From Pteria penguin (Eukaryota > Mollusca > Bivalvia > Pterioida > Pteriidae), in contig CM068585.1 of NCBI GenBank assembly GCA_035048485.1, positions 53,935,910 to 53,999,909 of the forward strand: a DNA stretch of 64,000 nt, in the 5' to 3' direction. Below the pieces are notes generated by a model. The model made no database searches. It was given only the letters and a program-made list of their open reading frames with translations, and was not told the origin of the DNA. Of this stretch, positions 20,593 to 34,400 are shown piece after piece; position 1 is the stretch's first letter; every line of letters begins with the position of its first letter. The position numbers and the translations under genes are program-made.

Positions 20593-21500
20593 GGTCGTGA
20601 GCTTGGTGAGCGAATATGTTGAAATGACGCTGATAAAATACTATTTACAAAGGATATATTATGAAAGAGGTTTCTTTTTTCCAATATTATAAAATTCGGA
20701 CTACTTCTTGTATGTAAATCGCTTTGCTTACGCAACAAGTGTACCTCTCGCTGTGTGCTAGGGGATATGTAACACCTTGCGTAACTTATCTTTTTGCGAG
20801 ACTGTTTTCCCTCTGTTCCTATACATTATGTACCAAAAAGGTAATCAACTCGCGAATAAGTTTTGGGAATTGATTACACAAATTAAAGATTATTTCTTAA
20901 GTATTAAAGGGAATCATATTAATTGGATTTACGTAGCGAAATTTTTTAGGAATGCAAATTTGCGGTAAGTGCAATTCTGCCACACATTCGTTCTAAATTT
21001 ATTCAAGTTCTTTTGTTCATGCTTTTATGCTGCACTGAATAGAGTTTGAGTTGCAACAAAAAAAAAATTAGAGTATTCTGAGGTCACTGGGAGTGTTCTA
21101 GCTCTTTAAGAATGTTGATGCAGATAGCATTGTACAAATATTGTACAAAATGAAAGTCGAATCTGCTTCTGCAGAATAAATCAAATTTGCAAAAAAGTGA
21201 GGATGGAGTGAGGGGAAAACGGAGGGGGGGGGGGGGGGGGTTGGCGGTTGGAAGGTGAATCTATGATTTGGAGCTCGTGATATACTACTATGAGATATGA
21301 TTTTACATACACACTAGAATTTTATCAATCCCCTCCCACTTACTCTTAATAACTTTTACATAAGTTTTGGAAGAATCTCTCTCCCAATATGACAACGGAT
21401 GAGTGGAGCTCCAAGGTTAATCTTTTTTTGTGTGTGTACTGAACAAAGGTTAACATTTCACATTTAACTAAAGGACATGGGTCTAGTCTTCAGTCACGTG
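20593..21500. promoter_or_regulatory. HMBS 5' region (presumed promoter side)
   Basis: Immediately upstream of the HMBS ATG on the minus strand. No clear TATA box or CpG island is recognised; there is an A-rich stretch and a 16-base G run at about 21224-21240. Promoter identity is inferred only from position. Confidence 0.3.
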
Positions 21501-21635
21501 AAATTAAAATCACGTGTTTAGGGGCCAGTTATGTATAAAAGAACTGAAAAGTTATGAAAAGATCAGTTATTCTATTATTATTCTGTTATGTACAGCTATA
21601 GAATACGCATCAAGTTTATACGTACGATTTTTCAA

Positions 21636-21735
21636 CGCTCGGCTTACGGTGCCGACGATGCGGGTTCGATTCCCGGATTGTGCCACCATGTTTAAGAGGT
21701 TGATTACCCCCTGCTTCCAAGTCGCGAAATAACTG
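21636..21735 (+). mobile_element. tRNA-derived SINE, family 2, head fragment
   Basis: GGCTTACGGTGCCGACGATG then GCGGGTTCGATTCCCGG (B box) and TTTAAGAGGTTG match the head of the family 2 element at 40831-40996. Confidence 0.65.
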
Positions 21736-21856
21736 AAAAATTAATGAAAGCCTGAAATTTACTATGTTAATCCAAATACATTTAAATATAGCAAATTGTT
21801 GAACTAAAAAGATAGCATTCTGCAGTTTAAATTATGTAAGTGTATTTCTTTTATTA

Positions 21857-22005
21857 CGGACAGAGTCCAACCTCCAGGTGAATTATCTGCTTCCGCATGT
21901 GCTGATATTTATGTACTGTATATTTGTATACATTTTATATGTTCTCTACACTGTTATTTATGTGTGCATTTTATGAGAATAAAGATATTGAATTGAACTG
22001 AATTG
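21857..22005 (+). mobile_element. LINE 3' end fragment
   Basis: Starts GAGTCCAACCTCCAGGTGAA and ends TTATGAGAATAAAGATATTG. The same 3' end follows the LINE fragment at 50290-50898 (GAGTCCAACCTCCTGGTTGA ... TTTATGAGAAAAAAGGTATTG). Confidence 0.7.
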
Positions 22006-22009
22006 ACGT

Positions 22010-23300
22010 AAAACACCAAAAAATCAACCAACCAACCAACTAACGATTTTTAAAAGAAAAATAGGACACCCCAACCCCCCCCCCCCCCTCTCTCTTTGTC
22101 TTATGTCGGGCCCAACGCGCTATGATATCTCTGTTTCTGTTAAATACTGCACGATATATTATCTACAGTAAAGTTACGAGGTGGTGGTGAATTGGGGTCA
22201 TCTTGTTTATTTTTGCTGGTTCATAACGAAACAGCACTTATTTGACCTTTTTATACCAACAAAGGAAGCACAAATTTACGATTCGTCGAAAGTTCTTAAC
22301 GGGCACGTGGTTGGCTGACGAATTGCCTTGATCACCTAATCAATTAACGTATTTCAGATTCTATTTATAGATTGGAAATCACTATGGAAAATCGGTCGTG
22401 TGCATCACGTTTGGGACTATTAAAAACAGACAGAAAACTTACCGGCGCATGCGTCAAAAGTTTTGCAGTAGAAAAAAAAGTTATACGGAAACTTATATAA
22501 GTGTAAATAAGTTTCATTCCTCATGCATCTAAGTTAGGTGTTTTGAATAATCTTTTATAAATGATCGGTAAACCATAATATTTAAATGCAAAGTACAAAG
22601 AGGTGACAAAGATTTGTACAACGTTATTAAAGCAGACAGCAATGACAGGCATATATCATTAAAAGAGAGAGAGAGAGAATACAAAAGAAAAAAGAAAACC
22701 GCCAAATCTATCTTGAAGAAGTTCGTTATTTAAAATCAATAAGCATTCTGAATGTATTGCTAAAGCAAAACATGTCCCCTGTCAGTTATCGGTCTCAGCA
22801 AATGTTTGAGATGCGGAGTGGGTGGGGTGGGGGGGGGGGGTGTAGGGATGGTACTTCAGCTTTGCCGAAAGTAGACCAACCTTGACACAACATGAATTTG
22901 ATATGTTACTTACCGTGAAGTCATATGCAAAAGTTCTAAATATACAACTGTATCAGAGTACATAGATATGGAAAATTCGATTTTGCGCATCGTTAAAAAG
23001 CATGGTTCAAACTAGCCGCAAATAGTGGCGCTTTTTGGATGATCGGGCTACAATTCCTTACGCCGCGTAATCATTCACTTGTTTGATTCTGCTAACGAAA
23101 TGCACTTACGCAAACTGGGGGATAATTCAGAGTATATATAAACAAACTGGAGTTTTGACACATGTTTGGGAAGAATGTGTGTAGAGCCTTCAGACGACAG
23201 ATCGGGGGTAAGATAACATTTCCGATCGGTTGCTTAATGTTTATATATGTTTGATATTTGCTCTATTTGATGCCGAAATGGGTAGAATCGTGCCGTTGTT
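22010..23300. other. Intergenic, nothing recognised
   Basis: A C/T run at about 22074-22096, a G run at about 22829-22840, and at 23030-23290 a segment sharing blocks (ACAATTCCTTACG; GTGTGTAGAGCCTTCAG) with 5230-5410, partly inverted. No gene. Confidence 0.45.
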
Positions 23301-23305
23301 ATAAC

Positions 23306-24145
23306 GTGAGCACCCTAGCCAGACTTCCCGGCGGCGGTCCTACTCTATAGTGGCTCTAAAACAGAAGCGTCCCCCTGGGAAAGGCTCACTCTACAACTAT
23401 CTATAGAGTGAGCGTTCCCCCATAGCCAGATTCCCCCGCCCCCGGAAACAATATATTATGTCGTGTCCATGACATACTTTGTCGTTTTAACAACATAGCT
23501 ACGTCGTGGTCACGTTTTTCTACCATTAACAGTGTAAGGATGGGTATTGTAATACCCTTCTTTAGAACGGACAAGCTTTTATTGTCTTATTGGAATGACC
23601 TAACCGGGCGCAGCATACCTCTGTGGCCTAGTGGTCGAGCGCTCGTCGGCAAACCCTAGCAACATTGGGCTTCGCGTTGTCCTGCCTGCTGCAACGTTAC
23701 CTTTGTAGGTTACGTACACGTTGATGGAATTTCCAGTACACTTAATTTCATGAACACTTTGATTCACATCTTTACTTTTGAAGTTTGCGGCTAAACAGTT
23801 AAAATTCAGACAAAATCTGTGAGAGACAGATGGTCACACGGAGAGCAAGATGACCACGTGAGACATGGTTACCAGTAACTGATTGCTGGAGCTATCATTA
23901 AAATATAGATCGCTACGATAGAAAAGAAAAAGACATCCGACCCAGTCGTATGACAAAAGCCGCCAGAAGTGAGCAAGCACAAATATGGACACAAAAAGAC
24001 ATCAATAAAAGCTTAATTGTAATGTGGTTGAGGCACAAGGAGGGAAGTGAGTCTTCCCCTCAAGGGGGAAAGGCTCACTCTAGAGTAGGACCGCCGGGGT
24101 AAGTCTGGCAATGGGAGAAGGTTCACTCTCTATCACCGGCAATAC
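23306..24145. repeat. Inverted-repeat pair, possible foldback element
   Basis: GCCAGACTTCCCGGC with GGTCCTACTCTATAG at about 23318-23350 pairs with the complementary CTAGAGTAGGACCGCCGG and TAAGTCTGGC at about 24080-24112. Each arm has its own smaller palindromes (CTATAGAGTGAGC). No coding frame between. Confidence 0.55.
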
Positions 24146-24249
24146 GCTTATCAAAATTGCAAGATTATGTAATGTAAAGAATTGTGGCCTTTTCATTCAA
24201 GTAGGGCAACGACTTGCGGTTAGACTCAACCGATCTTCAGTATGTCCGA

Positions 24250-24900
24250 CTATAAAAGAAAGTAAACCTTGGTATTGACCTTTGACCTCAAATTAATAGG
24301 TGCCTTCCTTTTTTCATAACCAGTATCGGTTTGAATCTCTTGCATAAATGTACATGAGGGTTTCTTCTGGTGACCATATTTTCACACATTCTAAAACTTA
24401 ACCACTCAGTCTGTGACCTTGACCCTTGGCATTTGAACCTAAAAACCTATAGGCATCCCACTCTCTTCAAAACCTTAATGTCTGGTATTTATCTTATGTG
24501 CGAGTTTTAAGTTATCACCCGGAAATCAATATTGTAGTATATCACATACCATGACCTTTGACATTTGACCTGGAAATGAATAGGACTCTTCGGTTCTTCA
24601 TAACATTTCTATTTGGATTTAATTTGATATGAAGTAATCGAGTTATCATCCAGTAACCATATTTTACGATACTGTCATTTCTATTTCAGATGCTGACCTT
24701 TGACCTTCTGACCTCAGACATTATTAAGGTTTCTTTCTCATCATGACTTAAGATACAATGTAGATGATAAAGACACCATTTGATTTGAATCGGATGTCTT
24801 TTAAGTTAAGGAAGCTCTTTGGTGACGGAATGACAGACAGACAGAATAACAGACGGACAGATGGACGGGGATGAAACCTTATAGTCCTTTCGGTGCTTCG
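24250..24900. repeat. TGACCTTTGACCT-rich diverged repeat
   Basis: Recurring TTGACCTTTGACCT and ACCTTGACCCTTGGCATTTG-type segments about 115-150 bases apart, ending in a GACAGACAGACAG / ACGGACAGATGGACGGGG tract. Confidence 0.6.
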
Positions 24901-25064
24901 CATTGCTTTCAACGATATGTCATTGATATCGCGAATTTGAAGTAGGTATATAGTTTTTGTGCATTGCATAAGGCAGATGCCGTTACCATTTTTAGAAGTG
25001 CATTAATCTTGGTGAAACGTAGGAACCCCCACCCCACCCCAAAAAAGTAATCGTAACAAAAAGG

Positions 25065-25745
25065 AAACAGATGACCTATTAACAGATTTGACCGTGAAGG
25101 TAGGTACAGGTGACCTATTAACAGATTTGACCGTTACGGTAGGTAACAGGTGACCTATAAATAGATTTGACCTTTAGGGTAGTTAACAGGTGATCTATTA
25201 ACAGATTTGAAGTTACCGGTGACTTACTAATAGATATGACCATTAAAGAAAGTAACATTTATTAGAAATTAAAATTAACATATTTGACCGTTAAGGTAGG
25301 TAACAGTAGATCTGTTAATGTAACAGGTGACCTATAAGTAGATTTGACCTTTAGAGTAGTTAACATGTAATCTATTAACAGATTTGACTATTTCGGTAGG
25401 TACAGGTAACATATTAACAGATTTGACCGTTAAGGAAGGTACCGTTGACCTATTAAGAGATATGGCCCTTAAAGTAGGTAACAAGTGACATATTAGCAGA
25501 TTTGTCTGTTAAGGTAGGTATCAGGCGACATATTAACAGATTTGATCATTGTTATGCATTTTAAAAAAAAATTTAGATAACCGTTAAGGTAGGTACCGGT
25601 GACTTATTATGAGATATGACCGTTAAGGTAGGTAACACGTGACCTATGAATAGATTTGACCATAAATGTAGGTAACGTGATCTATTAATAGATTTGTCTG
25701 TTAAGTTAGGCAACAGACGACATATTAACAGATTTGATAATTGTT
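25065..25745. repeat. About 40-bp tandem repeat
   Basis: Diverged units of roughly GGTGACCTATTAACAG then ATTTGACCGTTAAGGTAGGT. More than a dozen copies. Followed by a small hairpin at 25748-25812 (ATAACTTTTGATTTTTT and complement). Confidence 0.8.
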
Positions 25746-25952
25746 TCATAACTTTTGATTTTTTTTATCAAAAGTGATCACACGATCAGAAAAAAATCAA
25801 AAGTTATCAAATGACAATTGTTATGCATGTTTTTTTTTTCAAATTTCGCTAATATTGATCCCTCTTATTTTAAGATTATATGATGAGATCTTGAAACGGA
25901 ATATAAAATATGAAAACTGACTTTGATATGCACGGGACCTATCAAGAGATCT

Positions 25953-26173
25953 GGGTCCGGCGCCATAAACTGAGAATATACTTAAGTCAAAAATTCATAT
26001 TCTTCTGTTCATCAATGAATTAATAACTAGGATTTGGATTTTATTTAGTTTTATTCTACTGATAAATAGAATTAAACCATTCTGCATTAAAATTTATTTG
26101 AATGTTTGATAATGGAATAAATCAAAATGAAATTTTTGACTTAAGTATATTCTCAGTTTATGGCGTCGGACCC
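25953..26173. mobile_element. 221-bp MITE with about 43-bp terminal inverted repeats
   Basis: Left end GGGTCCGGCGCCATAAACTG and right end CAGTTTATGGCGTCGGACCC; the repeats continue inward through ATATACTTAAGTCAAAAATT and its complement. No clear target duplication. Confidence 0.75.
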
Positions 26174-26179
26174 TGACCG

Positions 26180-27310
26180 TTGAGACGCTATTCGTTGTAT
26201 ATCTTTAAACATTAAAAAAAAAAAACTTTTATTAATATATATATCCTTATCTAAAAAGGTTATAAATGATGACGGAATATACATTTCATACACAAAATAT
26301 ACTTATGTAAATATATTTTTTAATTTATCTTATTGAACGAGATTACGAGAGAAAGTTATACATGAAATCATCGACAAGTACGACTTTAATTTTTTTTTTT
26401 TCTTTTTTGAACTTTTTCAATCGGTTTGTCGAATACAAATTATGCAACCAACGAGAAGAAGTGATTGTATAAGCATAAGATCCGAGTTTTGACCTGCAAA
26501 TCGTGACATTTGTCATGTCTCTGTATTGAAAATTTTCAAAAATAATTCACAGGGGACCTAATTAACAGTGAGCTTGATAATTATACGAATTTCTGGCGTT
26601 ACCTACCTTGACGACACGAGACTTAATGTTTTATATCATTGTGGTTATTTTGCACGTGCAAATGGTGCGTGTACACTTCAAGTTTTACCATCAATGTCAA
26701 AGTACGCCTAAATTACGGAATTTGCCATTTGCCGTCTGTAATGTTAAGTGACGTCAACATTAAGGGCAAATCGGAACTCCTTGATCTTCTATTCGAGGGT
26801 GAAAGGGGGCGGGGGTGCTGAGGAAATATACAAAAATGTCTCTTGTGTAGAAAGAGACTCAAAATAAAATCTTTTCAGTTAAACTGTCAAAACGCTATTA
26901 ATCTCATTTCCTTCGATATAAATAAATAGTCATTTTTTCCAGTTTTTGTAGTTCAGTGTTCACGACAGGGACTTTTTGCGGACTCACTTCCGGCAAACAA
27001 TTAAAGAATTTTTCTGTAAGTCTACGAGGAATTATTGCTAACACGGAAATTGCCGAGTTGTTACGATTGATTTACGAGATGATTGTCAACAATATAAATG
27101 GATGTCGAAAATGAATATTCTTTTATTTTCTACAACTGACAATTCACAAACCAACCTCTAATTTCTTTTCTTTTCCTTTCTTTCTATTTCTTTTCTTCTT
27201 CTTCTTCTTTTCCTTGTTTTATTTTTTTTTTAACGGAGTTTTGAAAAACTAAAAAGAGAATGAATTTGTCAGTTCCAAAAAATCATAATGTGAGTATCAT
27301 TATGATATCA
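26180..27310. other. Intergenic, no feature recognised
   Basis: AT-rich; a C/T-rich stretch at 27160-27230. No gene or repeat that I can name. Confidence 0.45.
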
Positions 27311-27314
27311 AATG

Positions 27315-27450
27315 TTTACTGATTGATACCATAAGAACGAACGTGTATAATTTCTAAACTGTTGCGTAATGGCGGAAAACTACTTTGGGGGAAAGACAAC
27401 TATATAGCCATTTTCCGGGGGAAATGCGACAATGGGAATAACTATTAACA
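27315..27450 (+). repeat. CTATATAG hairpin repeat, second dispersed copy
   Basis: Same flank (GTGTATAATTTCTAAACTGT) and GGGGGAAAG / CTATATAGCC block as 18570-18745. Confidence 0.6.
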
Positions 27451-27769
27451 TATTTAGTTTGAACAAGAGGAAGATATATTTTGTCGATTTAATGCACTGT
27501 ATGCGAATTCCGACAACTAAGCTGAAGATCACGAGTGGTGAGGGGAAGAGATATGATGAAGGTGGCCCACGTCTGACAGGAGAGTGAAAAAAGGACAAGA
27601 GAAGGAGAGAGAGAGAGGACGGGAGAGTGATAATATGAAAGAATTACAATGTACTCTACTGAATAAGTTATATGATATCTTTGCAATTTACGGGAAGGAA
27701 TGCTATATACCCATTTTTCTGGGAGGGTGGGGTGGGAATGACTGGGGGAAAACTATATAACATCAGGTT

Positions 27770-27985
27770 CGACTACCGCCTTGTGCACTCAAGTGTCCTG
27801 TCTTTCGGATGAGACAGACAAAACGAAGATCTCTTGTCACCGTACACCAGCATGTCAAAGATCCCTCACTGCTTTGGGATGGAGGGAGGGGTATTTCCGT
27901 TGCATAGGTCTTCTGTGCATTTAATCAGATAGATGCCTTCGTCTTATATGTTTAACAATTTTAATGTTATGTAAATGAATAATCA
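27770..27985 (+). mobile_element. Family 1 SINE, diverged
   Basis: AGGTTCGACTACCGCC (B box), TGTCCTGTCTTTCGGATGAG, ATCCCTCACTGCTTTGGG and ATAGATGCC follow the family order; the A-box end is lost. Confidence 0.7.
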
Positions 27986-27989
27986 AACA

Positions 27990-29597
27990 AAATATTACTA
28001 ATGACATAGAATGTGAAGCTTTATCTTGCAGTCACAGAATTAGAAACCTCTTCGTAGCTTTTATTTATTTATCTTATTTTATTTATTTATTCATTTATTT
28101 ATTTATTTGTATTTTTTATTATTATTATTTATTGGTTTTGATTGTTGTTTCGTACCAATTAAACTCTTTGGGGCTCGACCAGAAAACTAATAAATCCTTC
28201 TGTACCCTACCCCCCCCCCCCTCTTTCGTTTCTCTAGCTAGGACTAACTTTTGTTCCCTTATATAAAACTTTAACATACACAATTGAATACATTTACGAC
28301 CTCCACACGTTTGTTTTTGTATTTAATTCCAACGGTAACATCTCTTCCTTTCTCTTCCTATGAAAAAAAAAATAAATAGTAGGAAAACAAAAGGGGACAG
28401 GATTGGTTTGATATTTAAAAAAAGAAATTAAATAGGAAATAAACGCACAGGTAGTATATGATATTTGAATATGTGTCGTTCTTGTGCCTATTTAAAAAGA
28501 AATAAAAATAAGCTAAATCTCATTTAATTGCCACACAAACCAAAAGAAAGGGGTGGGGTTTACAGGTAATTTAGTTAATATGTGGAATCCCTATCTGAGA
28601 TCAAATCAAATTTATTGGTCTCACAGATTATAACAGTAGGCGGTGTTTTAGGAATTCTTTTCAACCCCCCCTCCCCCCCCCCCCTTTTTTTCCAAGTCTT
28701 CCTCTCCGCCCTTTGTCATTAACTGACTGATCTACCAGGATTTTTCAGTCTCCCCCTTAATAATGTAGCCGGCTCCTTTCCTTGGTAAAATGTTATCACC
28801 GAAGGGTGATACCCGATCCTTTTGAAGAATTGTGGGATCCTCCCCGCAAAGGTGGGTGAATACTGTCAGTTCCGGTACATCGCCTTAGGTCACTAGTGTT
28901 TATAAATAGAAATTGCGAGGTTTGTATAAAATTCATATTCCCGGTCCCGTCACAGTGCACACGGTATTAAATCTTATCTCAACAATGAACAAGTAAGACA
29001 TAAATAGACAGCATATGTGCAATTAGCGCCCATTTCTTATTTAAACGCGTTCGAAACTCTTCTAAAACACTTTAAAAATAATATCATCACTGTCAAATTC
29101 ATGTCTTCATACACCGTACCTTACTTCATGCAGTTCTGACGAGTGTGTTGGTAATAAATACATTTTAAATATTCATCATACGATCTGACCACGCTCAGTG
29201 CAAGAGACCTATTGCACGTGAATCAAATCATACGTGAAAATCTTTGAAAATTTATCATAATAGGAGAGAGTTTATCTTCACACATACGGCTACACGCTGC
29301 TTACATTTTGCATCATGTACGTAAATTACATAAATTTAAACTCACACAGAGGATAGGTTATATAACTTTTTTACTTACTTAAGGAAAACAAATACACCAG
29401 ATATGGACATGAGAGCTTGTCGAACATGTTTATTCAGCTAAAATTGAAAACAGTGAAATTCTTTTCCTTTTTTTCAGATTTTGGCTTCTACGGCAATCGA
29501 CATGAACAGTTTCTATGAAGGGAATTTAAGGCTACTGTGAGGTAAAGTTCGTTTCGTTATACATGACAATAATATTTATAATCTTAAAAATATTTAT

Positions 29598-29683
<86 letters not shown>

Positions 29684-30800
29684 ATATTTCAATATTCATT
29701 GATTAAAGCAGGAACGAGAAGTATGCTGAATCCCCTTCCCCTTTACCCCTTTTCTATTGGTTTTGTCTTTTGTATCGAAAAGGGAGAGATGCTTCCGATG
29801 AATGAATCTGAGGTAATCATGTTTAATCTTCCGAGAAATTTCTTTGTGCCACATTTTCAATATTGCATTTTTATAGTGATGGCACCCGCTTGGCACAGGG
29901 CGTCACAGTTTTTGACCTCTGCAACAGGTGCAAGTGCCAAGCGTATGTATACCCTGACATAGGACATTTATTCTCCTACTTAGAGCAGATTGTGAGACAG
30001 AGGATGATGAATTGAACTGGAAAATCCTTTCCGAGATCCGAGTCCGTATAATCTTAAACTTTGATGGTGCCATTTTATATTTTCATTTCAAATGAAAGTA
30101 TGTAATAAAAGTATTCACTAGAAGAACAAGTTGATAAAATCAAGAGGAAGAAATTTCTTAATGTTACAGTTAACAATAACCTTGACCCTTTTTCAGTCAT
30201 GCGGCGAAGCATTGCGAGGAGGGGGTGGGGGAGGTTGGTTGGGGGTTGGGGGAGGGAACGGGTATAAGAGGGGGAGGGGTGTTGAATCTTGGTTAGGTTG
30301 GGTCAGACAATGAGTTGTAAATCACATTGGTAGTTGTTTGTTTATTTGTTTGTTTGAGGATTTTTTTCTTTATTCTTTTATTTTTGTTTGTTTTTTTTTT
30401 TCAATTCTTAAACATATACATTGCATTTACCTATAACAAAACAAGTATATACGTTTCCAGTCATTCTCCTGAATTTAATCCAGTACGACGTTGGTAAACA
30501 TGAAAAAAATAGATGTCAACATATACAAATTCCATCATAAATATAGATTTGATTGATTAATAAACTATACTATAGCAATTAGAAAGGTCAACTGCAGTTT
30601 AAGTCAAAATTTCACACATGAAATTTATTCGGTCTTTGAGAAAAACAGTCGCAAACAAACCACGCAAAACGGTTGTAACGGATGTCAGGACAACTATTTT
30701 CTTGCGATCAATGCTTACAATGCTGTATATTCAGTTTTTCATGTCTCAAATCAGTATCTTTATATAGCATTGAATATCTCGATGACATTGTTAGTGTTTG
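27990..30800. other. Intergenic, sparse content
   Basis: Contains (TTTA)n near 28060-28115, C runs near 28210 and 28670, the (TA)n tract at 29599-29679 and a G-rich segment at 30218-30280. A stretch at about 29477-29547 is bounded by TTTTTTCAG and GAG|GTAAAG and could be an untranslated exon, but nothing supports its use. Confidence 0.4.
29599..29679. repeat. (TA)n microsatellite
   Basis: About 40 TA dinucleotides. Confidence 0.95.
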
Positions 30801-31354
30801 ATATAGTTTAAACATATTTTATTTTGAAAGTTGGCATATTTTCACAATTAAATATCTCATATAAAAGGGATAAGTAAAAAAAAAAAAGCTGAAAGCTTAC
30901 ATAAATTCTTTTCCCGTAAACTTGAATAAGCAAAACTAATTGGGAGAAAATTATTAAACAAGAAATTGCGAGAAAGTGGTAATACACCATACAATCACTG
31001 AAGTAACATATTGGAGATCAAGTAATTGAAAATATGAAGATCAGATATAAGTAATGATACAAAATGAGACAAGAATGAGGCGATTTCTTTAGGATTATGA
31101 TTTATTTGGAATGTAATTTCGGATATGTATGAAAGAGTCTAAGAAAAACGTTTAGATTCAAGAATAAAGTTTTGTACACAGATGAATAGATGTTTATCAT
31201 ATTCAAAAGATTTATTTTCGTCTCCAAATAGTATAATTGTACATGTGGGTGGAGAAGAAAGGGGGCTAATTAGGATTTGTCTCTGCTTAGTATATATCGG
31301 ACACTCTAGTAAAAAGTGAAGGTTTGATTCAATACTGGCGCATGAACGAATACA

Positions 31355-31455
31355 TGACGTTTCGGGAACACGACGTTTCGGGACCTATACGAGATTTCGG
31401 GACCTAATATGCGATGTTTCGGTACTGAAATACGACGTTTCGAGATCTAATACTA
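31355..31455 (+). repeat. Left subterminal CGACGTTTCGGGA array
   Basis: Five spaced copies of (A/C)GACGTTTCGGGA or close variants; complementary to the array at 35521-35620. Confidence 0.8.
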
Positions 31456-31489
31456 ATCATTATTTATCTTAAACCTTACTTATGATAAT

Positions 31490-34400
31490 ATTTATTATAA
31501 TTATATTTATTTTCAATGTTGTTTTGTGTAATCAAAATGTTAAAAGTCTTATTTTGGATTATTAATTCAATCTTTTTTTTTCTTAACAATAATGTCAACT
31601 CATGGCTGTTCTCTTCACAATGATGCCAATGAGTAGAAGTAATAGGTGTTGAATGCGTTTGGATAGAGGCAATTGTCAATAATAAGAAATATTTGATTGG
31701 TACCTTCTATAGACCTCCAAACAGTTCATATGTTTTATGGGATCAACTCGAACAATCGCTCCAACTTGCCAACGATACACACATTGAAAACATTTTCATA
31801 ACAGAAGATTTTAATGAAAACCAATTACGTCCAACTGACACAAAAATTAAACAAATCTTGAACAAATTTGGATTTACTCAACTTGTTAATAAACCTACTT
31901 CATTTACTGAGACATCTTCTACACTTATAGATCTTATGATTACTAATATTCCCAATAATGTTATCTATTGTGACTCAGTTGAACCTTTTCTTGATATAAA
32001 CATACGTTACCACTGCCCTATAGTTTGTCTGGTTAAAGAACAAAAACGTCAAACATCTGGTTTTAAGAGGAAGATATGGCTTTATGAAAGAGGCAATTAT
32101 GATGAATATAGAAAAATATTGTCTGAAGTGGATTGGAAGGTATTTATTTCCAATAATGTGTCACTAGATGAAAATGCTTTAAAGGTAACTAACAAAGTAA
32201 TAGATACTGCTAACCAAACAATTCCAAATAAAATCATTACTGTCCGACAAAATGACATCCCTTGGCTAACAAACTATATTCCAAAATTACTGAGAAAACG
32301 AAACCGACTGCGAAAAAAAGGCCAAAAAAAGTAATAACCCTTATCATTGGACCAAGTTTAAAAAGATCAGGAATGAAGTTGTAAATCTCTTGTGAAATGC
32401 TAAACGTGAATTTCATGAAAATATTTGTAAAACAAATAGTAAGTAATAAATTTGCTAGCAAGGATTGGTAGAAGTTGGTCAAACAAGTAGGTTGCATATC
32501 AAATAAATCAAATGGCATAAACTGTGTTCGATCTGATGAAGATGTTCAGATTACTGATGATCTGATGAAGATGATCAGATTACTGATGATCTGATGAAGA
32601 TGTTCAGATTACTGATGATCTGATGAAGATGTTCAGATTACTGATGATCTGATGAAGATGTTCAGATTACTGATGATCTGATGAAGATGATCAGATTACT
32701 GATGATCTGATGAAGATGTTCAGATTACTGATGATCTGATGAAGATGATCAGATTACTGATGATCTGATGAAGATGTTCAGATTACTGATGATGTGCAAA
32801 AAGCTGATCTTTTGAATAACTTCTTCTCATCTCAGTCTCGTATCTCAGAACCAACCTCTGTATTTCCTGATCACCCACCTCCAGTACATAACTTAAGTGA
32901 TATTGAAATCTCTTCACAGGATGTAAATGATGCCATTAAATGTTTAAATATTAACAAAGCTTGTGGTTAAGACTTGCTAAGCCCTAGACTCCTGAAAGAA
33001 GCTAATAATGAACTAATTTACCCCCTGAAAGAATTATTTAATATGTCTCTACGCTTAAACATTTTTCCTACCTCATGGAAGACAGCATTAGTAGTTCCTG
33101 TTTTTAAAAAGAATGACCCTCAAAAGATTGAAAATTATCGACCAATATCCCTACTTAGCATTTTAAGTAAACTTTTTGAAAAATGTGTTTTTAAATATAA
33201 ACATAATAACATTGTTTCCAATAAACTACTCACGCCCCATCAGTCTGGTTTTACCCCTGGTGATTCCACTGTCCATCAATTGTTGTATTTGACAAATAGC
33301 TTTTCTGAAGATTTAGATAATGGAAAAGAAATGCGCGTTATCTTTTTTGATATAAGTAAAGCTTTCGATCGCGTTTGGCAGCGGGGTCTTCTAAAAAAAA
33401 CTATCCAATTTTGGAATTGCGGGTAATTTAATCAACTGGATGTCAAGCTATCTTTCATTTAGAAATCAAAAAGTAGTTATTAATGGTAAAGAATCCTCTG
33501 TAAATAGTATTAATGCTCGTGTGCCACAAGGATAAATCCTTTGACCACTTTTTCCCCTAATATTAATAAACGATATTATACAAGAGATTAATTGCTCCAT
33601 TAAATTATTTGCAGACGACACAACAATTTATATTACAGTGGATGATCCTAATGTATCTGCCCAAATTTTGAACTCAAACCTTGACAAAGTTCACTCTTGG
33701 TCCCAACAATGGCTGGTTAATTTTAATCCCCCCAAAAACTGAAAGTTTATTAATATCACGTAAACAACTAATGAATAACCACCCCCCTTTATATCTAAAC
33801 AATGTTCACATACAAGAAGTCAATTTCCATAAGCATCTTGGTTTGGTTTTAAATAATAAATGCCAGTGGAATGACCACGTTGATTTAATCACATCAAAAG
33901 CATGTAGCAAATTAAATATTTTACGTAAACTTAAGTTTAGTCTTGATAGACGCAGTTTACAATGTATGTACTTTTCGTTTATACGTCCAATCCTCGAATA
34001 TGCGGATGTCGTATGGGATAATTGTCCAAAATACTATAAAGATAAATTTGAACAGATAAATATTGAGGCGGCGTGTATTGTCACTGGCGCAACTAAATTA
34101 GTCAGCCTCCGAAACCTTTACCAAGAATGCGGCTGGCCCAAACTTGAAGACAGACGAGAGTTTCATAAACTTTTTTAAGATTAATTTTTTAAGATAACCA
34201 AAGGATTACCACCTCAATATTTGAAAGATCTTCTTCCGCCTCAATATTCTCATCAACATATTTATAATACAAGAAATGCTGTCAGTTTTGTCCATGTAAA
34301 TTGTCATACTACTCACCATTTAAATAGTTTCTTTCCTTCATGTGTCCGTCTCTGGAATGCCCTTCCAAAACATATCACAGAAACAGATAGTATCCAAACA

